Assembly: GCA_949825045.1 (NCBI GenBank)
Contig: OX463813.1
Coordinates: 248,001 to 312,000 of the forward strand
DNA length: 64,000 bases
Direction: 5' to 3'
Source of the DNA: Argyresthia goedartella
Lineage: Eukaryota; Arthropoda; Insecta; Lepidoptera; Argyresthiidae
The notes beneath the pieces were generated by a model. The model worked only from the letters and a program-made list of their open reading frames with translations, searched no databases and was not told the origin of the DNA. Both the position numbers and the translations under genes were made by a program. Below are positions 43,826 through 56,228 of this stretch, piece after piece (within the stretch, counting starts at the first letter, position 1; the number at the start of each line of letters is the position of its first letter).

Positions 43826-44699
43826 CTATCATTATGTCCTCTTCACTTTTAATATAAAACGGCGGATGAGAGAGCGCTCTATCAACCGTCTCAACCCCAC
43901 TTTTGCATTCAAATAAAAGAGTCAGAACGACTGCTGAATTAAATCTGTCCCGCAAATAGAGTATAGCTCGACTGCCTTTAATCTTATGTCAAGGGTCTTC
44001 TAACAAAAAATCTCCATCCTCAATCTAACAAATACAATTTGGGGAATGGTAATGAACAACATTCGCTATAGATCTTATGGTCGCAAATGAAAAACGTATT
44101 TGGTCCTTCAGTACATAATCAGATCAGCTGATTACAGTTAAGGCTACTAAGGAAGACCCAAAACTTCTCTTCATATGCGACCATAGGTTTCTCAGGAGAA
44201 ATTTGTCCATTACGATGGACACTATCATTCGAATTAATGAATGAATGAATGAATGGTGCTTCTCCAGCCAGGGTTCTATACCTGTTCCGGTCTTTCGGCC
44301 AGCATACCAGAGGGCACGAGTTTTGAGGGGGGCGGAATGACTTGCTCGATAGGAGAGGAAGGAGAGTGCATTCAATCGACCGACTCTTAAGCCTGAAGCC
44401 AATATAGGATATGTGGAATGGGGAGGATACGGGATTTGGAGAGCAGCTGTTGTTTTCTTCAAGTTCATGTTTTCCTTCTATTTTCAGGTATTGTTATTGG
44501 TTGAGTTTCCTAAGTCGTGTTCGTTTGGGTTATCCGGTAAGGTCTCAGTTTCGCTTTCGCTGTCTGTTTCTGGAATATGGTTTATTTGGCTCGATGCCTT
44601 CCTGACTTCGTCCCTGTTGTGTGCTGATTCTGTCCAGTGACTGTGTTCTTTACCGTAGTAATTGATGTCATGCTTAAGGGAATCTTTCCAGGTGTATTG
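43826..44699. other. Gap without a recognised gene
   Basis: Contains an (AATG)n run near 44236-44254 and several unremarkable open frames on both strands. I cannot assign any family. Confidence 0.4.
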
Positions 44700-45704
44700 C
44701 GGAGATCAGACAGAGTGAATATGGAGCTGCGCAGGCTAACCCGGGAAACTAAGAATAATGGTGGCAGGAAAAAGATCGCCAGATGCAATTGCTCGCGGAT
44801 AATAACCAGCTAGGGGAACCCGAAGGTGAGGTTCGAAAACTGATAAAAGTGCCACTTAAGCCTGCAAATAGCGAAGGCCTTCTTAAAAGAAAAGAAGAAG
44901 TACTTAAACGATGGGCGGAACACTTCAACGCTGTGCTGAATATGGACCGGTCTGCTGACCTGGAACACATCAACTCGATCCCTCACCTCCCCATATCTAG
45001 CGAGCTGGATGAGCCGTTGTTATGAGGCGAGGTTATTCTTGCAATAAAGCAACAACATAATAATTTTCGGTTGGCGCTGACTTTATACCGGGAGAGCTGC
45101 TTAAATACGGCGGTGAAGAACTACATTCGGCAATATGGGAGAATTTTGTTCTTATTTGGAAAAAAGAACAGGTCCCGTCTACTTTTAAAGTATAACACAT
45201 AAGGGCTCTACATAAGGGCAAGGGTGACCGTTCCGATTCTGGTTCATATCGCGGTATTTCACTTTTATCATTTTTATCATTCCCTGGAAATGTCTTCGCC
45301 AGAGTACTCCTAAACCACCTGATGAAACTATCAGAAGGGCTGCTACCTGAGACCCAGTTCGGCTTCCGACCTGACCCTGATAAGTTCCGCTACCTGGGGT
45401 GCACTTTAACATAAAAGTGCGACCTTGATGCAGAGACCAACGGCAGAATCGGAGCTGCAGCTGCATCATTCGGCAAGCTGGATACTAAGGTCTTCTGTTC
45501 ACATGACATAACCATAGGTAGATCGAAGATGTCAGTGTACATGGTGATCGTCCTGCCTAATCTCCTGCATGCTGCGGAAACTTGGACCGTGTACCGCCGT
45601 CACATCTGCATGCTGGACCGTTTCCACCTCAGATGTCTACGTAAGATCATGAACATCAGATGGTCTGATCGCGTGCGGAACAATGAAGTGAGGCGACGTG
45701 CCAA
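44700..45704 (+). pseudogene. RTE-type non-LTR retrotransposon fragment, degenerate
   Basis: Read with several frame changes: KEEVLKRWAEHFNAVLN (linker before RT), then the GELLKYGG and FGFRP-like stretch (ETQFGFRP at about 45350-45373). A jump follows to [53 protein letters not shown] and [11 protein letters not shown]. The part between ETQFGFRP and the YLGC motif, including the catalytic YADD box, is deleted. The order and motifs are those of RTE elements. The hAT tip interrupts it at 45704. Confidence 0.78.
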
Positions 45705-48700
45705 CAGGGCCACCGAGAGGGGGGGTGTGACGGGTGGGTTTCCCCCGGGCCCGCAGTTTTCAGAAGGGCCCGCGATTTTCCGAAAAACCTTCACTTTAAT
45801 GACGATTTTGACTGTTTGCATAGAATCAATCCTTTCAAATTTTCGCGCCCGAAGAGTAACGACCAATGAGAACGCGCTATTGGTTTGTGGAGCTGCGCGC
45901 GCTTTTCAGCAGTCATCGTCAGTATATTTCGTTCGAAAACGTTCTCGCGCGTGCGCGATTGCGTTTCAACCGTGCAGTACTCAGGGATGCCAACCTTACA
46001 CTCTTGCCATAAACTTTTGAAGTGAAGTTGCTGCAGTTGGCATCACTGGTCTCAGTCATCTGTGTCCTGAACGCCGGAATAAAGTCGTGCACGTTCGAAC
46101 ACGTTTTGTGACAGTTGCGTAGAGATAATAATTGTACGTTTTGCCCTCGCCGCTAATTTTCCTTTTAATTTTACCTTCCGAGCGAAAATGGCCAAGGCTT
46201 TACTGACGTTTTCAAGTGTATTTTAACGAAACAAACGTAAGTATTGTGATGTGTGCGCATATTTCCCTCATTAACAATATTTACTTTTCTTTAATTTTAT
46301 TAAAGTTTTTAAATTGTTAATATTTACGTGTTGTATTATTTATCGTTTTTGATTTTTATGAAATGAAGCTATTTAATTTATGATATGTAAAAAATGCTTA
46401 ATACATAGATTATTACACTGGTAATTTAAGATAAATTTCTCAAATAATGATCTAAACATTACGAATTAAGCTTTTATTACATTTTATATTATCTACATAT
46501 AATGTCAACTTTGAAAAATTATAATTTTTAATTGTTAGTTTCGGAAAGTAATATTAAATATTAAATGCATTAATAATCAATTAAATAACTACATTTTTCA
46601 GTTAGCCAAAATGTATCAACACAAATCCGGAAGCCAGAAGAGAAAAGAGCGAGCGGAGCGAGAACAGAACATCTCAAAAGCACAAAAATCACAAAAAACT
46701 CTTGCAGCTTTTGATTTTTTTTCGAAGAAAGATGTCCCCCAAAGTACAAGTGAAGTCATTCCTGGAACTTCAGAGAATCAGCAGCTTCCGGATACTTCTG
46801 AAAAAGGACCCGTGAATTCTTCAGACTACATTGCTCCTTCCAAAGATATGACCCGTGATGACACTCTGAATATTGGCCATACATCGAACCAAAATGAAAC
46901 AGCAGAATCAGCCAAAGTACAAGCAAGGTATGACTGTCTTAATGATTTTGATATTGGAAACCTTGAAATGGAATTTCCGCAACCTAATGTGATTCAAGAC
47001 ATTATTCGGCGAGGATGTCAGAAAATGCCTTCGACTTTTCCACGGGATAAATTAAACGAACCATTTTCTACATCACTTCTACAAAGAATTATGCCAAATG
47101 GAAAGACGGTACCACGTGATTGGTTGATCTGGAGTCCAAGTAAAAATGCTTTTTTCTGCTTACCATGCCGTTTACTAAATATTAATACACAGAATAGATC
47201 ACACCTCTGTACTGCCGACGGATATTCGAAAAATAAAGCGTGGAAAAAATTGCATGAGAGGTTACCATCGCATGAGAAGAATAAAGACCATATTCAGTGT
47301 TACGTAAAATGGCGTCAGTTAGAGTTGCGAATTGACAAGGAGTTCACTATTGATTCGGCCTTAAATGAACAAATCGTGAATGAAACCCAAAAATGGAAAG
47401 AAATTTTGACTCGTATTCTGGATACAATTCTATTTTTGGGCGAGAGGGGGTTGGCTTTCAGAGGGAAAAATAATATTGTTGGAGAGCGAAATAACGGAAA
47501 TTTCTTAGGGGTTCTGGAATTGATCAGCCACTACGATCCAGTTCTTCGTGAACATTTGGAAAAGGTTCGACGTTCGCAGCAGTCACATCAACGTATGCAA
47601 GTACACTATCTACATTCAAAATGAGTTTATAGAACTTTGTGATAGTCAAGTTGTGTCGCATATTCTAAAAGAGAGAGAAGAAGCAAAATATTTTACCATC
47701 CTTGTAGACGCAACGCCTGATTCCAGTCATGTAGAGCAGACGACTTTCATTCTTCGTTACCTTCATTACGACACTGAAGCAAAAACTTACAACATCGAAG
47801 AACGCTTTTTAGCCTTTGTGGATTGTAATGAAAAAACGGGTGAGGCTATCGCTAATTTGATACGTGAAACTTTGCTGAAGGACGAAATCCCGCTGGATGA
47901 TTGTCGAGGACAAGGATATGATAATGGTGCAAATATGAAAGGCGCGTACAAAGGAGCACAAGCATGGATTCAGCGCGATTATCCAAATGCAATTTATTCA
48001 CCTTGTGCAGCTCACAGCTTGAACCTAGTTGGAGTCGATTCCGCGGAATGCTGCACCTCAGCAATCACTTTCTTCGGCGTGGTCCAGAAGTGTTTCAACA
48101 TCTTCAGTGGAAGTCCGCAACGTTGGCAGATTCTAAAAGCTAGAATACCGGATTCACTTCATACTCTGTCCGACACAAGATGGTCTGCTGGGATTGACGC
48201 CGTAAAACCATTTGCAAAAAATCTTCCTGGATTGAAACATGCGTTGGAAGATTTAAAAAAGCTGAACTTGTCCGCTGAAACTCGCAGAGATGTGCAAGGA
48301 GTCATAAAATACATGAGCAAATTCGAATGTGTTTTAATGTCATCTATTTGGTTTAAAATTCTCCACGCCATTAATGAAAGGAACGTCGTTCTTCAAGCCA
48401 GGGGAGGAACTATCGACATTGAAGAAAAGAATCTCGAGAGTCTTGTCGACGATTTGCAGCTCCTGCGTGATCGTTGGAATATTATTTTGCGGGAATGCAA
48501 AATGGTTGCGAATGAAATGGAAGACACTTCTTCAACATTGCCTGTTCCTCGGAAGAAGAAACGCGCTGACCATTTGCCGACGCCTGACGATGAAGACAGC
48601 ACTGAAGAAGAAATATAATTCAAAAGAAATACTTTCTTCGTGATAATAGATTCAGTGATCTCCGGAATTCATCATAGATTTGCTGCAATTAGAGATATCG

Positions 48701-49741
48701 TCAAGGTTTTTTCATTTTTATGGAGGTTCCAAGAGATGGAAGATGAAGAGATACAAAACGCGGCAGACAACTTTGTGGAGAATTACGCTTCCGACGTTGC
48801 TCAAGAACTATCAACTGAAGTCATTCATTTAAAGCACATTTATGAAGCGAACTTCACTGCGTGTCTTCTTCCATTCCAGTTGCTAAATGACATCACAGCA
48901 AAAAACTTGCAAAATCTCTTCCCAAACATTTGTGTCGCTCTGCGAATATTTTGTACCTTGCCAGTTTCAGTAGCCAGTGCTGAACGCTCATTTAGCGTAC
49001 TTGCGAGGATAAAAAATTTCCACCGTTCTTGTTCAACTCAAACAAGAGTGTCAGGATTGGCAACTCTTTGTTTAGAAGCAGAATTGGCGAGAAAATTGAA
49101 CTTGAATTCAGTTATCGACGTTTTCGCCTCCTCCAAAGCAAGAAAAGCTTGTCTTGATAACGATACAGATACAACATCTACACCTTTTATTGAAAACCAA
49201 CCAAGTCCACAACCATCTGTAGGCGAATCTGATTGTTATCCTGCATCTGACGTTCAAGAAAATGGAAGCATTGTTACCCCTAGTGCTTCCACTTCAAGAC
49301 GTACACGACCACGTTCGTCTACACCTGCACCAAGCACGCCAGTTCCCGGAACAAGACCACGCTCTCAACCTGCATCTGACGACACAGGTGCTGTAACCGA
49401 CGACACAAGAGCAGAATCCTATGACACAAGTACCGAATCTGAAGACGATGACGAGATGTGGAAAAAAGTCGAATGAAATAGTAATCGCCCAAATCCTGAA
49501 GTTTTTGATGAAATTCCAATGAGCACGTTAGGTGTCGATATGACAGTGAGAGTGGATATCTTTATGAATTTGATGTTTACACAGGTAAAGATGGAAGCAC
49601 GGTAGAAGAAGGACTGGGGACAAAAGTTGTGAAAAAGTTGACACAAAAACTAATACAGTGAGATGCAAAAAGTCCATGTCACATTCGACAACTTCTTCAA
49701 AGACTACAAAATTATGAAATTTTATATGAAAAAGTAAGGTA
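45705..49741 (+). mobile_element. hAT transposon (ZMYM/DUF4371-like), right end unresolved
   Basis: The probable left tip is CAGGGCCACCGAGAGGG at 45705. hAT elements commonly begin CAGGG, and the tip interrupts RTE homology. A 900-bp 5' region with an intron-like stretch precedes the transposase. I could not find the matching inverted tip or an 8-bp duplication before the next element, so the right end may be lost or diverged. The stretch 49477-49741 shows no gene. Confidence 0.65.
46611..49476 (+). pseudogene. hAT-superfamily transposase, one frameshift and one stop
   Basis: The first frame (46611-47624) has a Lys/Ser-rich start followed by a TTF-type zinc region (WLIWSPSKNAFFCLPCRLL, then H and C positions). 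A frameshift near 47615-47625 leads to the catalytic part: ILVDATPDSSHVEQ (first D), GQGYDNGANMKG (second D), CAAHSLNLV (the C-x2-H typical of hAT), then the insertion domain. A TAA at 48616-48618 interrupts the same frame, which resumes to 49476 with LPVSVASAERSFSVLARIKN. That segment holds the catalytic E and the hAT dimerisation helix. The C-terminus is an unusual Ser/Thr/Asp-rich tail. Total length is near 950 codons, typical for this branch. Only two lesions make it a fairly recent loss. Confidence 0.87.
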
Positions 49742-52700
49742 CCTGCGGGTAAGAAGAGCCGTCGGGTAACAAGGGCCACCAATACAAAAACACATTTCCA
49801 ATACTCTTATTAGATTCCAATTACGCACACATATAAAGGACCAATAGAAAGGCTTAAATCTGCGCGCGCGACATCGCGTGACCCGCCATCTTGTCAGTAG
49901 CCACGATTCCGTCCAAGGTGTTAGACTGCGTCACCTCATAGTAAAATTTTCTCCACGAAACCGCGAAATTGTAGTTAAGATAGACAGTATTTCATTAAAT
50001 TGTCTGTTTTGGTGTGAATGTTAGAGTATTGTGTTGTCTAATCAAGGTAAGTTTAATAATTTTGTTAATATTTATCAATTTTATATTCATTTATGTAATG
50101 AGTGGCTCAAAGTGTAATAAGGGCCACGTACAGTGCGGGTATAAAGGACCGGCTCTTATTAGACTTATGAATTATGTAGCAATTACTAAAATGTTTTAAA
50201 TTATTAAACAGAATAAAGCGAATTTATTATGTTGATAATACATAGAAGCGAAATCCATATTTTTGTTTTTATTTTCTGCAGTTTATGTTAACTTTTCCTG
50301 GTTATTTTCCACTGTATTTTTTTGGCATCAATATTTACAGCCAAACTTTGAAAGTTTCTTCTTAGTTCAAGTACTTGTTGCTAAAAATTTATCAAGCTGT
50401 AGCTTTTACTGCTGTATTTTCTTTTCTTTTTTGCATAGCCTCCTAAGGCCTGACGTACTTTCACAAGAACAAAATGGTATACTGGTTGCCGCCCAGACTC
50501 AAAATCGCTTTGAAGTCCTAGTGACATAGTGTCCTCACACGAACACATAATATTTGTGATTAAATATTTCAAAATTTGGCGCCTTCTGATGCATTGGTTT
50601 ACTTTTATCTGATTGGTGGAGTTGTCTATGACATTATTTGTTCATCTTGGAGCGGAACCAATCAGAGTTTATCTGCCATTTTGACGTCCACTTGTCAAAA
50701 ATGGGACGCACGCGTCGCCAAGGTAAGTTTAATCTATTTATATGTATGTAATCAAGGTGTTTTATGTGCAACTAACACGTAAATTTATATATTTAAATGA
50801 TGTATTGTGTTTGTAAACAATTATTTCAATGAAACCGCTTTTAAAAACTACTTTTTTTTTTCAAGTTAAATAATATGTACTCATATGAGTGCAAAGGGTT
50901 TATGTTCCAAAAGTTACTAGCTAATGCATGTACTCAGGTGAGGTCATCGGGTTTAAATCCGGCAAATTGTCTTCTAATGTTATTTCATACCTATTATGTT
51001 TTAGTGCTGCAGTTCAAGGCTATAGAAGATTTATTGAACCAGTCTGATGTAGAAGATTTTACTCCGTCTGACGAAGACGTAGGTGACCCTCCTTTTGAAA
51101 TCTTGTCAGTTACTGCAAACGGTACTTCAAGTTCTGACACTAACTCTGACGACGACGAAGAAACAATCCTGACAGGAAACTTGAATCGCGGAGTTCAGGG
51201 TAAGCAAACTTGCAATAATTGGCGTGGTCATGGAACCCGTGCTGCTAGATCTCGTGGTCGTGGTGGCAGAGTCAGTCAACAAGTCCCTTCACCGGCTGTT
51301 CCATCCACAAGTGGAGCAACAAGCAGCTGGACGCCTGGAGATTTTCCTCCTAAAGAGCATCATGTTTCAGAACCTTCTTATATGGTTCTTGATACTACAG
51401 ATTTTGATAAAATCTGTTATTTTCAACAATACATAGATGTCAAGATTGTAAGTTTGATTGTTGAGAAAACTAATCAAACAGCAGTTAAACTTACCGGTCG
51501 GAGTTTAAATCTCGATATTGATGAATGCTACACGTACATCGGTATAACAATGATAATGGGCAGTGTGAATTTTCCAAACTTACGCATGTATTGGGAGAAA
51601 AAGTGGAGGATTGATGTAATTGCCGATAAAATGTCGAGAAATCGATTTACTCAACTGAGAAATGCCCTCAAAGTAGTTTACGATGACGACGTCACAGCAG
51701 AGATGCGCCTGAAGGACAAGCTATGGAGGGTTCGGCCGATCATTGATAGGATGCAACAGGGGTGTCGTATTCAAGAAAAGCAAGAAAAACTTTGTACTGA
51801 TGAAATGATGATACCATTTACAGGGAGTTGTGGTGTTAAACAATATTGTCCAGGGAAACCAAATCCGGAGGGGCTCAAAGCATTCGTTTTGGCTAATCCT
51901 AATGGATTAGTCTGTGATTTTCATGTATACGAAGGTGGCACCACTTACCCTCAATATGAAGAAAGTCGTTTTGGTCTCGGAGAAAAGGCAGTGTTGACAT
52001 TGGCTGATCTGCTGGTGCCAGGGCACGTGCTCTATTTCGATCGTTTCTTTACAAGTGAGAAATTGATTGACGAACTAAAGAAGAGAGGAATAGGGTGTAC
52101 CGGTACTGTAATGAAAAATAGAATTCCAGCACAGTCTAGAGCAAGTCTAGTTGAAGATCGAGAGCTTAAAAAACGTGGTAGAGGTAGTACACAGGTCTTG
52201 GTCAGAGAAGATAAACAGATAGCATTGACCAAGTGGTTCGATAACAAACCAGTGGTAATGCTATCTTCAGTTGAGGCTAGAGAAGATACGGACAAGTGTA
52301 AAAGATGGTGCAAGCGCGAAAAGCGATATATCTTTGTAGAAAGACCCAGAGTGATCAGAAATTACAATAACAACATGGGCGGCGTCGATTTGGCCGACAG
52401 AATGTTGGCCGTGTGTCCGTATAGATACCGCACCAAGAAGTGGACGCAACGTTTCATTTCACACATGATAGACTTGGCGGTGTCTAATTCATGGATTCAA
52501 TTCAGAAACGACCAATTGAAGAAAGGTGTGCCTTTAAAAAAGATAATCCAATTACGTGGTTTCAAAATGGAACTTGGAGAATACTTGCTTGAGACCCATT
52601 CTAAAACAGACAGTGATCAAGAACAAAATTCTGACTCCGAACCTACCTTGGCAATTAAACGTAAAAGAGGTAGACCAGTCGCTCCACTTCCATCAAAGAA

Positions 52701-53129
52701 ACGACGAGTAAATAAGGCCAATCACATGCCTACTTTCAATGCAAAGCAGAGCAGATGCAGAAAGTGTCACTACAAAAAGTCACGCATTTCATGCAACACG
52801 TGTCACATTCCTCTATGTTTGACCTCTGATCGAAATTATTATCTAGAATTTCACACCAAAAACTAAATTGTAAGTTAATTCAACTAATATAATTATGACA
52901 ATGTTCCTATGACCTAGATCTCTCTTTTTTATAATATTAAGGTAACGACTGTTTGTTTGTGATAAAATGAATAATTGATGTCATTGTATTACCTACCTGA
53001 GTTTTTGTCTTTGTTTGTTTATGTTTCTATTAGATCTCTATTTTTTTATATTTTGTTTACGACTGTTCGTTGACTTTCTTGTAGGTGATAAAATAAGTCA
53101 TTGATTTAATTACTTAAGTATTACATACC
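49742..53129 (+). mobile_element. piggyBac-type element with intact transposase, ends tentative
   Basis: A candidate left tip CCTGCGGGTAAG lies at 49742, preceded by GGTA rather than TTAA. Words of the form GGTAA-x-AAGRGCC recur at 49748, 49764 and 50116 and in reverse at about 50151, like subterminal transposase-binding repeats. The right end is not visible. BEL copy B begins at 53130, so the right end may lie beyond it, outside the window. Confidence 0.45.
50701..52866 (+). CDS. piggyBac-type transposase, intact, two exons
   Basis: Exon 1 is 50701-50722 (MGRTRRQ, donor GTAAGT). The acceptor at 51003-51004 gives exon 2 from 51005, in phase, for 627 codons. The open frame that extends upstream of 51005 is intron. 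The protein has an acidic Ser-rich N-terminus (EDFTPSDEDVGDPPFE), an RG-rich patch, and then the DDD nuclease: CTDEMMIPFTG (first D), LYFDRFFTS (second D) and NNNMGGVDLADRM (third D). A basic region with GRPVAPLPSKKRRV may be a nuclear signal. The end is a Cys-rich finger (CRKC, CNTC-x2-PLC). No lesion is visible. It could be an active transposase or, less likely, a domesticated one. Confidence 0.9.
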
Positions 53130-53673
53130 TGTTCGATTCCAAATCGATATTCGATCGATGGTTTCGGAACGGCCATTTTTGAATTTGACGTTGCTGCCAA
53201 CCTTGCAGTTTTTGACAACTGACTGACGAAAGCCCTCGCAATGTAACGCGTATTGATTAGGGTATTGAAATTAAATCGCAAGCCATCTGGAATGTATTCG
53301 GGTTCCCCTCAGGATTGTCTATATAGCTGAGTGTGTTGTGGTTCCCCGAACCAGATAAAGTTCGCATTTACGTGGCCGATTGGTTTTTCCCACGTAACAT
53401 AACCTGTGTTGGAACACTGTGTTCGTCGAAGCTGGCCTGCCAGTCATACCTGGTTGGCTGAAGAACCTGTCTACCAAGAAGAGCCTAGGGTGCACCCGGG
53501 CCTTGCAGAGAGACAGGAGGTTGACGGGACCGAAGCACAGACCAGGTTAGATCGACTCCATAATTAATAGCTCGGTGAATCGCCGACGTTCACACTTCTT
53601 GGCATCTGATCGCTACGCTACCTCGTAGCTGATGGGCCCCTGCGAGGTCATTAGGTGCCGAGAAGCCTGAACA
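53130..53673 (+). repeat. BEL/Pao LTR4 (subtype II, 544 bp)
   Basis: Same tips as the other copies. The hairpin near its end (CCTCGTAG with CTGCGAGG) has one A-to-G change that keeps a U-G pair in RNA. Confidence 0.93.
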
Positions 53674-53676
53674 TTT

Positions 53677-53692
53677 TGGTAGCAAGAGCGTG
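53677..53692 (+). other. Primer binding site of BEL copy B
   Basis: TGGTAGCAAGAGCGTGG sits three bases after LTR4, the same position as in copy A but with two differences. Confidence 0.65.
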
Positions 53693-55550
53693 GTTTCCTG
53701 AGATTTGCAGCCGTCAAGGGCTCCAGGAACCCACGATTTGGGACTATCAATCTGTAGGTATAGGCGGTTATTAGCTAACTTGGTGTTGTTCCTGTATCCA
53801 CATAGATTGGTAGTATTGTAAGCTATAAGTCTATTGCTGGTAGCAGACAGACAGATATTACAGTTTTCCCTAAATGACCAGTTGTACTGAGATGTGACTC
53901 AGAATAGTAGGTACTCAACTTAGGTACATTGTAGGTGAATTGAAATTTGCATTGAAGTACCAGTTAGTCAATTGAAATTTGCATTGAAGTACCAGTTAGT
54001 CAATCTATTAGTGGTCTAGTAATGCTAATGAATGTTTGGTTAACATAGGTAGTTACATCTATTGATAGCAGGCTATTACATTGTTTTCAGTTTATAGCAA
54101 TTTATAACTTGAACTAATATTGACTATCTGTGTGTGTTATAATGATACAGGGAAACTAAATTGTATTTACAGAATTTATATAGATATAAAACTCGGTTCC
54201 TATTGTTTAAGGAAAACAGCATTGTTTAAGTTGTGGTTTAGGGTTCCCTCGTTTGGGTTATAGACTGGAGGGTCCAATATAATTGAGTTACTGCAAATTG
54301 TGAGTAAGTATCGTTCCGATCATGTCGTTATCTGAAATCCAGAAGGGTGTTTCTAAGGAACTCAGATGGTTTTCCTCCGCACACGGTCTGATAGACCGTT
54401 TAGATAGGCATGATGTGGTATTGGAGCGGTCTATGGACGTTAAGGAACGTTACAATAGGGTGCTCGAATTGTCCGCGCAGGCGGAATCAGTTGATGGTTG
54501 CGCACCTGACAGGCTGTCACGGTTGCTAGGGGATGTCGACCAATGTATGGAGATGGCAGCTGCTATCACGCAGAAGGCTGCGGACATACGTAGACAGCGC
54601 GAGTCCAGCCATGGTGGTGACATTGAAGCACCTCTGCCGCTTCAGGGTTCGGGGTCCAGGTTACCTGCCATAACCATGCCTACTTTTGACGGAGTGTCCG
54701 GTGAATGGATGAGCTTCATCAATCTGTTCGACAGTTTGGTGCACATGCGATCGGACATTACCAAGTCTATCAAGATGGCTCAGCTGGTGGCAGCATTGAG
54801 GGGTGAGCCTAGGGAGCTGGTCGCTCATTTGACAGTTACGGAGGGTAACTATGAAACGGCCAGACAATTGTTGGTCAGACGTTACCATAACAAACGGAGG
54901 TTGGCCGATGCCCAACTGAACCGTTTGTTTAGTATCCCGGTTGTGAACAAGGTCGGGGCCATACAGACGGAGGTTTTGAACCCATTGTTGTCCGTCACCA
55001 AGGCTCTAGAGAATCTTGGACTTCCGGTTGGTGAATGGTCGTACCTACTGTTGTACATTGTACTTTCCCGCCTACCCGCTGACGTGCAGACTCGTTTCGA
55101 ACAGTCTCACGGGAGGTCGACCTGCCCGCCTTCTCCGACTTGGTCGGATTCTTGGAAGAGGAGGCTCGACGGGCAGAGAATTTGGGGTTGACGGTCACCC
55201 ATCCTTCGGAGCCACAGAGAGCTGCCGGGAGCGCTGTGAGTAGGGGCTCTCCGACGAGGAAGGACCGCAACAACCGGCAGTCGTATGGGACTGTGAGTGC
55301 ATTGACCCCACATAGTGAGACCTGCCCATGTTGTAGGCAAATTGGCCATGCTGTGGCCAATTGCAATAAGTTCGGGGAACTTAGGGTTCAGGGACGGCGC
55401 CGGATGGCCAAGCAGCGGAGCTGGTGTTTCCTGTGCCTCGGGCCACACATGGCTAGGGACTGCACGCGCACAAAAATGTGCGGATATTGTGGTGGGGCCC
55501 ACAACAATCTGTTGTGCATGAACCGGTCCGGCCAACAGCCACCACAGGGC

Positions 55551-55930
55551 CGTACCCAGGGTGACACGGCATGGGGCCCTGAGAATTCGTTTGCGACTCG
55601 GAGCGCAACTCAGGGGCCAACGTCCCCACGTGCACAGGGCCGTACCCAGGGTGACACGGCATGGGGCCCTGAGAATTCGTTTGCGACTCGGAGCGCAACT
55701 CAGGGGCCAATGTCCCCACGTGCACAGGGCGGTACTAGGGTGCAGGGCCGCACTCAGGGTCATCACATGGGGGGCCCTGAGTTTTCGGTTGCGACTCAGC
55801 ATCCGACTCAGCGGGCAATGGGGCCACAAGCACGCAGCCACCCAGGGGTGCAGGGCCGCACTCAGGGTCATCACATGGGGGGCCCTGAGTTTTCGGTTGC
55901 GACTCAGCATCCGACTCAGCGGGACATTGG
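55551..55930 (+). repeat. Coding minisatellite in gag, copy B
   Basis: Two 90-bp units (55551-55640, 55641-55730) are followed by a 108-bp unit (55741-55848) and a partial second copy from 55849. All steps are multiples of three, so unit number varies without breaking the frame. Confidence 0.85.
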
Positions 55931-56225
55931 GTATGTTGAGCAGGCCGTAACGGGCGGGTGGCATGGGACACCTTCGAGCTATGCGGATGCGGTTCGGACG
56001 CCGCCTCAGTTGTCGCCCCGCTCGTCGCCTCGTCCTCGTCGGTCGCATGTGATGTCCCCCCCGCTCATGGAGCGGCCGCGGTTGAATTCACACCCACCCC
56101 CCTTCGGGGGGCGTCGTAGGGTGGCAATGGAACCGGCGCGTGGGCCATTTGTACAATGGGACCCTCTGGCGTATAGCTGCCTACCTGATCGGTTACAGGC
56201 ACAGTGGGGCCCCGGGGGCCCTCGC

Positions 56226-56228
56226 TAG
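56226..56228 (+). promoter_or_regulatory. In-frame UAG between gag and pol, copy B
   Basis: CGC-TAG-GAA-TTT-GCG, identical to copy A at 9066-9080. Its conservation beside otherwise drifting sequence supports a functional readthrough codon rather than decay. Confidence 0.6.

Larger units (their letters stand above)
54322..56228 (+). pseudogene. gag: BEL/Pao gag, copy B (7-bp deletion)
   Basis: Starts MSLSEIQKG and is nearly identical to copy A through the capsid region. A 7-bp deletion near 55120 (GGTCG|ACCTG, where copy A has GCCGAGG between) shifts the frame. The rest continues as 55140-56228. All three zinc knuckles are intact here (CPCC-x4-H-x4-C; CFLC-x3-H-x4-C; CGYC-x3-H-x4-C), and the tryptophan codon lost in copy A is kept. 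The C-terminal repeat tail has one more 30-residue unit than copy A. It ends at the same TAG (56226-56228) with pol in frame behind it. Confidence 0.9.

Noticed and set aside
45705..45725. Defining the hAT element fully from CAGGGCCACC
   Set aside because: No matching inverted tip or 8-bp duplication was found on the right, so only the left tip is proposed.
50875..51004. Upstream extension of the piggyBac transposase frame to 663 codons
   Set aside because: The extension lies in an intron. The exon at 50701-50722 and the acceptor at 51003-51004 give a better start.
55107..56048. A 313-codon minus-strand open frame across gag of BEL copy B (also 8382-8891 in copy A)
   Set aside because: It is the mirror of the GC-rich gag repeat array. 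Stops are rare there by composition, the residues are low-complexity, and no domain is visible.
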